A stretch of DNA of 64,000 nucleotides from Natronomonas pharaonis DSM 2160 (GCF_000026045.1 NC_007426.1:1302001-1366000); one strand, 5' to 3'. Counted from the stretch's first letter, positions 25,170-34,495 are shown. Numbers and translations are program-made. The notes: generated from the sequence alone by a model not told the origin.

Positions 25170-27739
25170 GCTGCCCGCCGGAGTTCGATTGTCACCACGC
25201 TCCCGCGTGGCTCGTTCGCCTCGAACGAGAGCCGGCCGTTCGAGCGTCGGACAATCCAGTTTACCAGCCAGAGCCCGAGGCCACTGCCATGATAGAGCGG
25301 CTCGATATCGCGTTCTCGGGTCAGCACGTTGACTTCCCGGTCGGGAATCCCGGGACCACGGTCGGCGACGCTGATGCGAACCACATCGTCGTCGGCGTCA
25401 ACGCGGACCATCACCTCCGGTGTCCGACCGTCGTAATGCCGGATTGCGTTCTCGAGGAGTTCACTGACGGCTCGGCGGATGTTTTCTGTCCCGACTGCTG
25501 CCGCTTCGGCATCCGCTTCGAATTCGATGGCCGCGTCGGCGTGTGACTTCCGCGCCGCTTCGACCGCGCGTCTGCAGAGTTCACCGACTTCCAGGCGTGT
25601 CCGCTGTGGCGGGTCAGAGATAACCTCGACAATCTCGCGCTCTTTGTCCGCCGTCCGCAGGAGGCTCTTTCCCTCCTCGATGATAGTCCGGGCTGCGGGG
25701 GCGGCCTCGGGCACCTCGTCGCGAATGGTTTCGGCGTATCCGAGGATGGCCGTCATATCGTTGCGGAGGTTGTGGCGCAGCACCCGGTCGAGAACCCGTA
25801 GCTGCCGCGCCCGGTCGATTCGCTCCGAGATATCGATGGCGACGCCGACGAGCCGTTCCGGGTCACCAGCACCGTCGGTGAGCACCCGCGACCTCGCCAG
25901 AAGCCAGATGTACTCCCCGGACGTGTGTCGGAAACGGAACTCCCGTTCGAATCCGTCCTCCTGTGAGAGCGCATTCTCGACCGCCGCCCTGACTGTCTCT
26001 CTGTCGTCCGGATGGATGCGGTCGAGGAACCACCCGTGTGTGTCACCGTCGACTTCGGTGTCAAGCCCGACAAGGTCCTGCATCGAGTCGGTCAACTGCA
26101 TCCGTCCCGAGTCCGCATCGAGTTCCCAGACGCCCGCATCGGCGGTGTCGATAGCCAGCGAGAGCCGGTGTTTGGTCCGTTCGAGCTCCTGCTCTCGTGT
26201 CTTCTGTTCGGTGATGTCCTGTACGATTCCAACGGCGCTTGTTGGATTGCCGTTATCGTCGAAGGTTAGCTCCGCCTTCTCGCGGACCCACCTGACGTCT
26301 CCATCGCCAGTGACGACACGGTGTTCGATGTCGTACGGAGCGCCTTCCTTTGCCTCCTGCCACGCCTGCCCGACGTGGTCGCGGTCTTCGGGGTGAATGT
26401 ACGACATAAACGTCTCGTGGTCGATAGTGCCGCGGTCGCCATCGACACCCCACATCTCGTAGACCTGCTCGGACCAGTATATCTCATCCGAGGGAATCTC
26501 CTTTCGCCACCAGCCGATGTTACCGACCTGCTGGGCCTCCTCGAGGTGGATTTCCCGGTGTCGACGGTTGCTGACATCGCGAACGAAGGCGATGAACCGA
26601 GCGCCGTCGTCTTTCGCGGACTCGATTTTGCTGACCCAGACTTCGACAGGGTACGTAGTGCCATCCTTTCGCTGGTGTGTGCCCTGTACCTCTATCTTGT
26701 GTGTCGACCCCGTATCCATCGACCGCCAGCGTTCACGCAGCTTCTCGGGGTCGATTCCGATCTCGAAGTCGGGAACGGACATCGAAAGCAGCGTTTCGCG
26801 GTCGTAGCCGAGCATCTCGACGAGCATGCAGTTGACATCGAGCACCTCACCGTCGATGTCGTGAACCACGATTCCGTCGGGGGCCTGCTCGAAGAGCACC
26901 CGAAGCCGACGCTCGTTGAGCGCCCGCTGGTGCTCGCGCTCTTTCCGCTCTGTGATGTCGCGCTGGATGGCGACGAACCCGTCCGCCTCCCCCGTGTCGT
27001 CGACTATCGGCGCGACAGTCTGTTCGGCATGATAGTATTCTCCGGATTGCCGCTCGTTTACGATTTCCTCCTGCCATACGTCGCCCGCAAGAATCGTCTG
27101 CCACATGCGGGCGTAATAGGCGTCGTCCTGCTCGCCGGACCTGAGAATCCGTGGTGTCCGGCCGACGGCTTCGGAGCGCTCGTAGCCGGTCAGCGCCTCA
27201 AACGAAGGATTGACGTACTCTATTGTCCCGTCAGCATCGGTGATAAACACCGCGTCAGCCGCCTGTTCGACCGCCTGACGGAACCGCCGTGCCCGTTCCG
27301 TTGGACAGCCATCTCCGCCGCCAGCGCCTTCCTTACCGACGTCGCCGGCGTCCGCCCGACGACGTGTCGCGGTGGCAGCGATTCTGTCGGCTGCCTGTTC
27401 GTAATCCCGCGACGAGGCGAGCGGCAAACACGCCGTCGCGCCGGCATCGTAGACGCGTCGGGCGAGTTCGGTAGAAAAGGACTCGGCGAGACAGACGACC
27501 GGCAGTGACCCGTCGGCGTCGCTGACGCTCCGAACGGCCGCAGCAGCTGCGGCGTCTGTACGTGTGTCCGTCGCAACGGCGCAGTCGAATGATTCCGTCT
27601 CGGCAAGCGTACCTGCTTCCTCGGCGCAGCCGGTTGCATCGATAGTAATTGTAGGGAGCTCCGCTTCGAGAGCGGTCGCGAGCCGGGACCTAACCGACCC
27701 ATCAGACCCGACATAGAGCACCCGGATATCGCGTTCCAT
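25166..27739 (-). CDS. Multi-PAS sensor histidine kinase with a degenerate receiver
   Basis: 857 residues, no TM segment, so a cytoplasmic sensor. Residues 1-125 have a receiver-like fold (IRVLYVGSDGS, CAVATDT) but lack the acidic pair and the conserved Lys, so it is probably a pseudo-receiver. Four PAS/PAC units follow at about 152-270, 275-395, 400-515 and 520-640. The dimerisation box has phospho-His656 in RVLRHNLRN, typical of haloarchaeal kinases. The ATPase domain has ELLENA (Asn764), DRGPGIP and GSGLGLWLV. ATG 27739 is chosen over an upstream TTG. No response regulator is adjacent; the next gene is a coupled amidohydrolase. Confidence 0.92.
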   Translation of the reverse strand: MERDIRVLYVGSDGSVRSRLATALEAELPTITIDATGCAEEAGTLAETESFDCAVATDTRTDAAAAAAVRSVSDADGSLPVVCLAESFSTELARRVYDAGATACLPLASSRDYEQAADRIAATATRRRADAGDVGKEGAGGGDGCPTERARRFRQAVEQAADAVFITDADGTIEYVNPSFEALTGYERSEAVGRTPRILRSGEQDDAYYARMWQTILAGDVWQEEIVNERQSGEYYHAEQTVAPIVDDTGEADGFVAIQRDITERKEREHQRALNERRLRVLFEQAPDGIVVHDIDGEVLDVNCMLVEMLGYDRETLLSMSVPDFEIGIDPEKLRERWRSMDTGSTHKIEVQGTHQRKDGTTYPVEVWVSKIESAKDDGARFIAFVRDVSNRRHREIHLEEAQQVGNIGWWRKEIPSDEIYWSEQVYEMWGVDGDRGTIDHETFMSYIHPEDRDHVGQAWQEAKEGAPYDIEHRVVTGDGDVRWVREKAELTFDDNGNPTSAVGIVQDITEQKTREQELERTKHRLSLAIDTADAGVWELDADSGRMQLTDSMQDLVGLDTEVDGDTHGWFLDRIHPDDRETVRAAVENALSQEDGFEREFRFRHTSGEYIWLLARSRVLTDGAGDPERLVGVAIDISERIDRARQLRVLDRVLRHNLRNDMTAILGYAETIRDEVPEAAPAARTIIEEGKSLLRTADKEREIVEVISDPPQRTRLEVGELCRRAVEAARKSHADAAIEFEADAEAAAVGTENIRRAVSELLENAIRHYDGRTPEVMVRVDADDDVVRISVADRGPGIPDREVNVLTRERDIEPLYHGSGLGLWLVNWIVRRSNGRLSFEANEPRGSVVTIELRRAA

Positions 27740-27841
27740 CGCCTCGTGGTTGCCTTGGTGCAACCGAGGGTGCCGACTGTTTTCAACCCTTCTGTCGATT
27801 TTAGTAGCTGAAACGCCAGCCGCGGACAGTCGTACTATGGA

Positions 27842-28036
27842 CTACGCCGCCGCCTCGTCGCGCATATCCGGCGGAAGGAGGTTCGGAATTCCGTCTTCGA
27901 TGGGATACTCCTCACCACATTCCTCACAAAGTAGCCGACCTTCAAGAATCTCGTCGTCGTCTTCGCGGATAACTTCGAGTTCAAGGTCGCCTTTGTCGAG
28001 CGGGCAGCACAGGATATCCAGCAACGACTCTTTCAT
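27842..28036 (-). CDS. Trm112 family methyltransferase activator
   Basis: 64 residues. MKESLLDILCCPLDKGDLEL and LCEECGEEYPIEDGIPNLLPPDM are the Trm112/YcaR signature, with a Cys4 zinc site (CC..., CEEC). In archaea Trm112 binds and stabilises several methyltransferases acting on tRNA, rRNA and release factor. The start at MKES is the family norm; CATACTTTTG at about 28063-28072 on the minus strand is a plausible TATA box. Confidence 0.9.
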   Translation of the reverse strand: MKESLLDILCCPLDKGDLELEVIREDDDEILEGRLLCEECGEEYPIEDGIPNLLPPDMRDEAAA

Positions 28037-28124
28037 GGTGTTTGCTGTGGCGTCGACTGGGCAAAAGTATGGCGGGTCGCGCCCGCGGGCTGAGCCGGCA
28101 GCATCGATAGAGCCGACAGCTACT

Positions 28125-28559
28125 ATGCGGCCGGCAAACAACGACCGAGACGTGAGCGGCGGCACCTACACGCTGATACTCGAACTCGAATCGCCGGTAA
28201 CGGTTGAGATAGGAGCGCTCGGGACCCATCGACTACCCGCTGGCCAGTACGCCTACACGGGTAGTGCCCTCGGCACGGGCGGTTTCAGCCGCGTCGACCG
28301 CCATTACGAACTCGCGGCCGGCGACCGCTCGGTCAGGCACTGGCATATCGACTATCTGCTCGGCCACGAGGCTGTTTCGCTTCGCGGCGACGTTCGGACG
28401 CCCGATGCGGACATCGAGTGTGCTGTGGCCGCAGACCTTCCGGACGGCCCTGTCGACGGTTTCGGCGCGTCCGACTGCAACTGCCGGTCGCACCTGTCGG
28501 CCGGTGATGACATCCGTGACCGTGTCGCTGCAGCCCACCGGCGGGCGACCATCGAATGA
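28125..28559 (+). CDS. DUF123 family protein (GIY-YIG-like)
   Basis: 144 residues. GGTYTLILELESPVTVEIGALGTHRLPAGQYAYTGSALGTGGFSRV is the DUF123 core: strands, then the Y-x-G-S motif seen in GIY-YIG-like folds. HWHIDYLLGHEAVSL and the Cys pair SDCNCRSH are also conserved. The family is found alone or fused to endonuclease III in archaea; a nuclease role has been suggested but not shown. It is divergent from the Trm112 gene. Confidence 0.88.
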   Translation: MRPANNDRDVSGGTYTLILELESPVTVEIGALGTHRLPAGQYAYTGSALGTGGFSRVDRHYELAAGDRSVRHWHIDYLLGHEAVSLRGDVRTPDADIECAVAADLPDGPVDGFGASDCNCRSHLSAGDDIRDRVAAAHRRATIE

Positions 28560-28648
28560 CGGGTCGCGGCGCTTTCGTCTGCCGGCTGCCGTATCGGCGC
28601 GGTCTTTTTATGTCCCGCGGGAGAGAAGCCGGTACTCACTGAGATTCC

Positions 28649-29014
28649 ATGACTCGTAGAACGCTGGCCGACCTCCGTCTGCCGAATCTGCTGTTCATCT
28701 GTCTAACGCTCTCGCTGGCCGGGATTCACCTGTATCTCGGGCTGACTGCGCCGTTCATCGAGCCGGGGCGGGCAGGCCAGTTCGCTCTCATCGGGGTCGC
28801 TTTTCTCGCCGGCGTGGTCGCGTACTTTACGCCCTACTGGCGGCCGGTGCTGTATCTACTTGGCGTGGTCTTTGCTGTCTTTCTCGCCGGCGTCTGGGCT
28901 TTCGCCGGGTTCGAACACGCGCGGGTCGGCATCGTGACCGGCGTGGTCGCGACGGCGTTTGTCATGTTGGCGCTGTATCTGTTCGTCCGCGAGGAGTTTC
29001 GGGCAGCGAGTTAA
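28649..29014 (+). CDS. Small membrane protein
   Basis: 121 residues with four TM segments (about 13-32, 44-61, 66-85, 92-112). It begins MTRRTLADLRLPNLLFICL, the basic N-terminus probably staying inside. There are no catalytic motifs and I do not recognise the family. TTTTTAT at about 28603-28609 may be its TATA box. Its stop overlaps that of the convergent SRPBCC gene by 3-4 nt. Confidence 0.8.
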   Translation: MTRRTLADLRLPNLLFICLTLSLAGIHLYLGLTAPFIEPGRAGQFALIGVAFLAGVVAYFTPYWRPVLYLLGVVFAVFLAGVWAFAGFEHARVGIVTGVVATAFVMLALYLFVREEFRAAS

Positions 29015-29493
29015 TCCTCCAGCAACTGTCTCGTCCGACGGTGACGGTACCGGAACATTGGCTCGAAACCGACGACCCCGAGCGGTGAGACGAGCCGGCC
29101 GGCCGGGCCACCGGGGAATTCGTATCGGACTGTGTCAGAAACAACCGTTCCGTCCCCATCGGCCCTGAACCGGTGGGTGTGCTCCCACTCGGTGAACGGC
29201 CCGTCGACCATCTCGTCGCGGAAACTTCCGGTGTCGCCGTCGCGCTCCCGGTGGGTGATGACTGATGTCCAGCGTTGCTGTGGAGCAACTCCGAGCGGCC
29301 GCATCGACATCTCGATTCGTGACCCAGCCGCGAGCACCTCCGGGTCAGGCTCGCCGTCCGGTCCGGTCACTGATTCGACAGTGAGGCCGAGAAACGACGG
29401 CGTCAGGGCTTCGAGGCCGTCGGTCGTGGCGTGGAACTCCCATACGTCCTCGAAGGACGCCCGGACGTGGGTCTCGCGGTGATAGGTTGCCAT
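29011..29493 (-). CDS. SRPBCC (START-like) ligand-binding protein
   Basis: 160 residues, a single helix-grip domain. MATYHRETHVRASFEDVWEFHATTDGLEALTP is the typical opening, and GPFTEWEHTHRFRADGDGTVVSDTVRYEFPGG the central strands, as in the polyketide-cyclase/CalC-like branch annotated as cell-division or cyclase-like. It binds a hydrophobic ligand in a pocket; the ligand is unknown. The start is the only ATG that gives a complete first strand. Confidence 0.85.
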   Translation of the reverse strand: MATYHRETHVRASFEDVWEFHATTDGLEALTPSFLGLTVESVTGPDGEPDPEVLAAGSRIEMSMRPLGVAPQQRWTSVITHRERDGDTGSFRDEMVDGPFTEWEHTHRFRADGDGTVVSDTVRYEFPGGPAGRLVSPLGVVGFEPMFRYRHRRTRQLLED

Positions 29494-29579
29494 GTAGCCA
29501 CTAAGAGCCCCGCGAACAAAACAGCACGCCAGTCGGCAAGGAACACGGCACGCCACGCGACGGAGCGAACACTGCCCCG

Positions 29580-30005
29580 CTATTTGAGCCGCTCCTGTAG
29601 GAAGGACGGATGCGCCGCCTCGACGCCGTCGATGGTGAGAATCTTTTCGTGAATGACATCGCCGACGGCGTCGCCGTCGGCAGCCCGGACCTCCGCCATC
29701 AGCATATGGTCGCCGCTGGAGGTGTACAGCGATTCGAGTTCGTCGAGGTTTTTCAGTTCCCGGGTCACCTCGACGTAGCGCTCGCTGGCGACGTCGATGC
29801 CGACCATGGCAATGGACGTTCCCGAGAGCTTCTTCGGGTCGATGTCGGCGGAGTAGCCGACGATGACGCCCTCCGATTCGAGTTTGTCGATGTACTTTCT
29901 GACAGTCGGCTTCGAGACGTCGGCCCGGTCGGCGATTTCGGCGTACGAGGCTTGGGCGTCGTCTTCGAGGATGGCGAGTATCCGGTGCTCCGTCTCCGCG
30001 TTCAT
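29580..30005 (-). CDS. Lrp/AsnC family transcriptional regulator
   Basis: 141 residues. The N-terminal HTH is ASYAEIADRADVSKPTVRKYIDKLESEGVI and the C-terminal RAM domain starts near residue 65 (IAMVGIDVAS...). It regulates by effector-sensitive oligomers, usually amino-acid or acyl metabolism. ATG 30005 is chosen over ATG 30026 because the TATA box at 30028-30037 would then be 23-32 nt upstream. It is divergent from the fatty-acid-type fusion gene and is a candidate regulator of it. Confidence 0.93.
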   Translation of the reverse strand: MNAETEHRILAILEDDAQASYAEIADRADVSKPTVRKYIDKLESEGVIVGYSADIDPKKLSGTSIAMVGIDVASERYVEVTRELKNLDELESLYTSSGDHMLMAEVRAADGDAVGDVIHEKILTIDGVEAAHPSFLQERLK

Positions 30006-30027
30006 GTGATATTGTTTTCCGTCCATG

Positions 30028-30037
30028 AAAAAATATC
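30028..30037 (-). promoter_or_regulatory. TATA box of the Lrp gene (decides the start)
   Basis: GATATTTTTT on the minus strand is 23-32 nt from ATG 30005 but only a few nt from ATG 30026, so it supports the shorter protein. Confidence 0.6.
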
Positions 30038-30208
30038 TTCCGAACCCGCAAACACGGTTCGTCCGTACTCTATCACGGCCGAAGAGCCGACAGCGTACGC
30101 GAAATTGCGGCTTTCTTCTTACAGTCAACAGACCGAATGGGAAATTGTCCTAACAGCGGTAATAGCAAGGGGTACCGTTAAGACGGTGCCGGGCGCACGG
30201 AACACCGT

Positions 30209-32164
30209 ATGCCACTCGACGACATCGACCACGTTGCCGTGCTTGGCGCCGGCAACATGGGACACGGGATTACGGAGGTCATCGCCATCGCCGGCTACGA
30301 CGTGACGATGCGCGACATCGAAACGGAACTTGTAGAAGACGGCTATGAGGATATCAAATGGTCGTTGGAAAAACTCGCCGAGAAAGAGCGAATCGACGAG
30401 TCACCGGAGACGGTACTGGACCGCATCAGTACGATGACGGACCTCGAAGCCGCCGTTGCTGAGGCTGACCTCGTCATCGAGGCCGCGCCGGAAGAGTTGG
30501 ATATCAAGCACGACATCTTCACCGACCTCGAAACGTACACCGACGAGGACACGATTCTGGCCTCGAACACCTCTTCGCTGCCGATTACCGACATCGCAGC
30601 GGCTACTGACCGCCCGGAGCGGGTCGTCGGGATGCATTTCTTCAACCCGCCGGTAAAGATGGACCTCGTCGAGGTCATCTACGGCGACGAAACGAGCGAT
30701 GCGACGGCCGAAACCGCCTACGAATTCGTCGAGTCGATAGACAAAACGCCCATCTACGTTAACAAAGATGTCCGCGGCTTCGTCGTCAACAGCGTGCTCG
30801 GGCCGTTCGGTGACGAGGCCGGCTGGATGGCCAGCGAGGGAGTGGCCGACATCCGCGAAATCGACGCGACGATGGTCCACGAGCGCGGCTACCCGATGGG
30901 ACCGTTCGAGCTTGCCGACCTGACTGGCATCGACATCGGCTACCACGTCCGCACCGAGGCCGGCAAAGACGTGCCACCGATCGTCGAATCGAAAGTCGAA
31001 GCCGAAGCACTCGGCCGCAAGACCGGAAAAGGCTACTACGAGTACGAGGACGGCGATGGCGTCGATTACGGTCCCGACGACGCCGCTGACTCCGTCGACT
31101 GGCTGCGTATCGAGGCTCGAATCATCAACGAAGCGGCGAAACTCGTCGGCGACGATGTGGCAACGCCCGATGCTATCGACACGGGGCTTCGGCTGGGTGC
31201 CGGCTTCCCAGAAGGCCCCTGCCGACGAGCCGACAAGCTCGGCCTCGATACTGTCCTCGAAAAGCTCGACGACCTCCATGCACAGTACGGCGAGGACCGC
31301 TACGAGGCCGCCGACTACCTCCGCGAGCTCGTCGACAGCGGACAGACCGGGGAAGACGCCGACGCTGGCTTTTATACGTACGGCAGCGACGACGACCGAA
31401 CGTACACGACCATCAATGTCGACCACCACGAGGACGGGCTGTTGGAAATCGAACTCGACCGCCCTGAGCGGATGAACGCGCTCAGCCAAGACCTCATGGA
31501 CGAGGTCGTCCACGCACTGGAGACGGCCGACGAAGACGAGGTTCGAGCGGTCGTCTTCGAGGGAGCCGGCGACAGGGCCTTTTCAGCCGGTGCGGACATC
31601 ACTGGCTTTGCCGGTATGGACCCCTACGAGTCGGAGGTCTCAGAGGTCTTCGAGGTCGTCGCCGACTACCCACGGCCGACGCTGGCGAAAATCGACGGCT
31701 TCTGTCTCGGCGGCGGCCACGAGCTCGCCTTGGCGTGTGACCTCCGCGTCGCCACCGATGGCTCCGAGTTCGGGTTCCCGGAGATCAACCTCGGCCTGAT
31801 TCCGGGCGGCGGCGGCACACAGCGGGCGGTCCGGATGCTCACCGAAGCCCGTGCGAAGGAACTCGTCTTCCGTGGCAACCGCATCGATGCCGAGACCGCC
31901 GAGGAATGGGGGCTTATCAACCGCGCCGTCCCGGAATCGGAGTTCGAAGACACCGTCGAAGCCTTCCTTGATGACCTCGTCACCGGCGCCCCCGTCGCCC
32001 TTCGGAAGGCAAAACGGGTCATGAACCGCGGTCGCGACCAGGACATTTCCGCGGGGCTCCAGCTCGAATCGCAGGCCTTCGGACAGCTGCTCTCGACTGA
32101 CGACGTGACGGAAGGCACGACCGCGTTCATGGAGGACCGCAAGCCGGAGTTCGAGGGCCAGTAG
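30209..32164 (+). CDS. Fused 3-hydroxyacyl-CoA dehydrogenase / enoyl-CoA hydratase
   Basis: 651 residues. Residues 1-285 are the NAD dehydrogenase (HVAVLGAGNMGHGI Rossmann loop, GMHFFNPPVKMDLVE with the catalytic His, GRKTGKGYYEY). Residues about 290-385 are its second helical part. From about 395 a crotonase hydratase follows (FSAGADITGF, CLGGGHELALACDLR, FGFPEINLGLIPGGGGTQR, with both catalytic Glu regions). The order, dehydrogenase first, is opposite to bacterial FadB. It carries two steps of acyl-CoA beta-oxidation. CGTTAAGAC at about 30176-30184 is a likely TATA box. A thioesterase follows at the next base. Confidence 0.95.
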   Translation: MPLDDIDHVAVLGAGNMGHGITEVIAIAGYDVTMRDIETELVEDGYEDIKWSLEKLAEKERIDESPETVLDRISTMTDLEAAVAEADLVIEAAPEELDIKHDIFTDLETYTDEDTILASNTSSLPITDIAAATDRPERVVGMHFFNPPVKMDLVEVIYGDETSDATAETAYEFVESIDKTPIYVNKDVRGFVVNSVLGPFGDEAGWMASEGVADIREIDATMVHERGYPMGPFELADLTGIDIGYHVRTEAGKDVPPIVESKVEAEALGRKTGKGYYEYEDGDGVDYGPDDAADSVDWLRIEARIINEAAKLVGDDVATPDAIDTGLRLGAGFPEGPCRRADKLGLDTVLEKLDDLHAQYGEDRYEAADYLRELVDSGQTGEDADAGFYTYGSDDDRTYTTINVDHHEDGLLEIELDRPERMNALSQDLMDEVVHALETADEDEVRAVVFEGAGDRAFSAGADITGFAGMDPYESEVSEVFEVVADYPRPTLAKIDGFCLGGGHELALACDLRVATDGSEFGFPEINLGLIPGGGGTQRAVRMLTEARAKELVFRGNRIDAETAEEWGLINRAVPESEFEDTVEAFLDDLVTGAPVALRKAKRVMNRGRDQDISAGLQLESQAFGQLLSTDDVTEGTTAFMEDRKPEFEGQ

Positions 32165-32608
32165 ATGTCCGAAACGCCCTCCGACGACGACATTGACTCG
32201 GCGCTTGCGGCCTCCCTCGACGAGCACGGCCTCTTCGAGTGGCTCGACCTCGATATCGAAGCGGCCGAGCCGGGGCGCATCGTCTTTTCGTTGCCGTTCG
32301 ATGAGAAGTTCGCCAACCTCGCCTCCGGGACCGTCCACGGCGGTGTCACCGCGACGATTATTGATACAGCGTCGGGGTTTGCCCTGCGGTTGACGTTCGA
32401 CGACCCTGCAGCGGCGCGGCTGACAACCACCGACCTCAACGTCCGCTATGTGCGGCCCGCCCGTGACGACCTGCGGGTCGAAGCGTCGGTCGTCCGCGCC
32501 GGAGGAACGATGGGGTACACCGAGAGTACAGTCACGACCGTCCACGAGGGCGAGCGAAAGACCGTCGCGACCGGCGGCACCAGCTACCGACTTTTCAGAC
32601 ATGACTGA
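32165..32608 (+). CDS. PaaI-type hot-dog thioesterase
   Basis: 147 residues. FANLASGTVHGGVTATIIDTASGFAL is the PaaI motif (N-x-x-G-x-x-H-G-G, then the Asp acting as general base), and TTTDLNVRYVRPAR the central strand. It hydrolyses acyl-CoA esters, probably to free CoA during beta-oxidation. It begins directly after the dehydrogenase/hydratase stop and overlaps the MaoC gene by 8 nt. Confidence 0.92.
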   Translation: MSETPSDDDIDSALAASLDEHGLFEWLDLDIEAAEPGRIVFSLPFDEKFANLASGTVHGGVTATIIDTASGFALRLTFDDPAAARLTTTDLNVRYVRPARDDLRVEASVVRAGGTMGYTESTVTTVHEGERKTVATGGTSYRLFRHD

Positions 32609-33056
32609 CGAACACCAAAGCGTCTTCGAGCACACCGACATCGGCGATACAGACACCACACACGGCCGAACGGTCACCGAGGCTGACGTGACGAACTTCG
32701 CCGGCGTGTCCGGCGATTTCAACCACCTCCATACGGACGAAGAGCGGATGGCCGATTCGATGTTCGGCGAGCGAATCGCCCACGGTATGTTCGTTCTGAG
32801 CGCCGCGACAGGGCTGCTGTGGCAGACCCGGACGCCAGAGGAACGGGAGGCCGTCGTCGCCTTCTACGGTATCGACAACCTCCGGTTCAGACAGCCGGTC
32901 TACATCGGTGACACGATACACGTCGAAACGGAGGTCGTCGACACTGAGGCGAAGCCGGACGGCCCCGGAAACGGTACCGTGACGACAGCGATTGAAGTCG
33001 TCAACCAGCGCGACCAGACAGTCATCTCGTGTGAGATGACGTCGCTGTTGCGATGA
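32601..33056 (+). CDS. MaoC-like enoyl-CoA hydratase
   Basis: 151 residues, hot-dog fold. GRTVTEADVTNFAGVSGDFNHLHTDEERMADSMFGERIAHGMFVLS contains the R-hydratase-type D-x-N-x-x-H catalytic pair and the H-G motif. It hydrates 2-enoyl-CoA, often to the R isomer used in polyhydroxyalkanoate supply, which would complement the S-specific fusion enzyme upstream. It overlaps the thioesterase by 8 nt, completing a three-gene unit. Confidence 0.92.
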   Translation: MTDEHQSVFEHTDIGDTDTTHGRTVTEADVTNFAGVSGDFNHLHTDEERMADSMFGERIAHGMFVLSAATGLLWQTRTPEEREAVVAFYGIDNLRFRQPVYIGDTIHVETEVVDTEAKPDGPGNGTVTTAIEVVNQRDQTVISCEMTSLLR

Positions 33057-33120
33057 ACAACGGGACTCACCGCCCATAATCGGGCGGAAGTTCTTTTGTT
33101 CGGCAACGGAACGGAAGTCC

Positions 33121-34452
33121 ATGAGTGACAGCACGGACGGCGGCGAAGACCCGCGTCCGGACGGCGCTGGGACGCTCGCCGAACGGGGAAACGGCATCCG
33201 GTGGGAACAGGCGCTCAACGATATGCCGCTTCCCATCGTGGTTGCTGACTTCCACGGTGGCGACACCGAACTCATCATCTTCAACGACCTGATGGAGGAG
33301 ATGACCGGGTTGACCAAAGCCGAGGCACAGGAGATGGATGCGTGGGAGATTTATCGGACGGACGAAACCCACGACACGAAGCAGACGATGGCCGAGCGCG
33401 TCCGCGAACTCGGCGAGCCGATACGCGACCACGAAACCGAACTGCTGGACCACGATGGGAATCTCCACCAGGTCGTCATCTCCAGTACGCCGATATTCGA
33501 CGAGCGCGGCGACGTTCGGGCGACGATGACCAGCTTCCGTGATGTGACCGAACTCAGGGACAAAGAGGAAGCGCTGCAGGCGACACAGGAGCAAGTCGCT
33601 GGCACGCTCGACGAAGCAGTATCACAACTGGAGGCTGTCGCCGAGCGGGTCGTCGACAACGCCGAAAACATACAACAGCGGGCGAGCGAACAGGACGACT
33701 CGCTGCAGGATGTCGCTCGCGAGATGGAGTCGTTGAACGCCAGCATGGAGGAGGTCGCCGCCAGCACTGACGAACTGGCGGAAGCGGCAGACGAGATGCG
33801 AAGCGCCGCCGACGAGGGCCGAAGCGCCGCCGAAGACGCCCAAGAAGCAACCGACGAACTGCTCGAAACCGGCGAATCGCTCGTCGATACGGTTTCAGCG
33901 CTGGAATCGGAAATCGGCGAAATAAGCGAGGTCGTCGACCTCATTGCGGACATCGCCGACCAGACGAACATTCTGGCATTGAACGCCAATATCGAAGCGG
34001 CTCGGGCAGACGCCGAGGGGGGCGGATTCAAGGTCGTCGCCGACGAGGTCCGGAATCTCGCCGAGGAGAGCCAAGCACACGCCGCCGACATCCGCGAGCA
34101 GATAGCCGTGGTCGAAGAGAAGGCCACAGAAACTGTCGCGGAGACCGAAACGGCGAGCGAACGCATCGAGGAAACCGGCGACCGGATTCAGGAGTCGCTG
34201 TCGGCGCTTGAGGGTATCGCCGAGCGAATCGAAGAGTCCACAAGCGGCATCGAAGAAATCGCTGACGCCAATACCGACCAAGCGACCCGGGCTGAGGAGG
34301 TTACGGCCACTGTCGATGAGGTCGCTGACCGGGCACAGCTTGTCCGTGAGGCAGCCGGCGAGACGGTCGAAGCCGCCGAAACACAGCGCGACGTGGTCGG
34401 CGAAGTGTCGGCGGCTGTGACGCAGCTTCGGGACAGGACCGACCAGAAATAG
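33121..34452 (+). CDS. Soluble chemotaxis transducer with one PAS domain
   Basis: 443 residues and no TM helix or HAMP, so a cytoplasmic Htr-type transducer. A PAS domain spans about 28-145 (MPLPIVVADFHGG, VVISSTPIFDERGDVR). A long coiled coil forms the MCP signalling hairpin, whose tip is ADIADQTNILALNANIEAARA, the binding site for CheA/CheW. Glu/Gln-Glu pairs in the helices may be methylation sites. It probably senses an internal redox or energy signal. No che genes are in this window. Confidence 0.93.
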   Translation: MSDSTDGGEDPRPDGAGTLAERGNGIRWEQALNDMPLPIVVADFHGGDTELIIFNDLMEEMTGLTKAEAQEMDAWEIYRTDETHDTKQTMAERVRELGEPIRDHETELLDHDGNLHQVVISSTPIFDERGDVRATMTSFRDVTELRDKEEALQATQEQVAGTLDEAVSQLEAVAERVVDNAENIQQRASEQDDSLQDVAREMESLNASMEEVAASTDELAEAADEMRSAADEGRSAAEDAQEATDELLETGESLVDTVSALESEIGEISEVVDLIADIADQTNILALNANIEAARADAEGGGFKVVADEVRNLAEESQAHAADIREQIAVVEEKATETVAETETASERIEETGDRIQESLSALEGIAERIEESTSGIEEIADANTDQATRAEEVTATVDEVADRAQLVREAAGETVEAAETQRDVVGEVSAAVTQLRDRTDQK

Positions 34453-34495
34453 AAGGTAGGTCGCCACGCAACCAGTTGTCGCCCTGCGTGGAGCG

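Noticed and set aside
26321-27508. 395-codon plus-strand frame inside the sensor kinase
   Set aside because: The kinase has clear PAS domains through this stretch.
30401-31513. 370-codon minus-strand frame inside the dehydrogenase/hydratase gene
   Set aside because: Antisense to a well-defined enzyme with every motif present.
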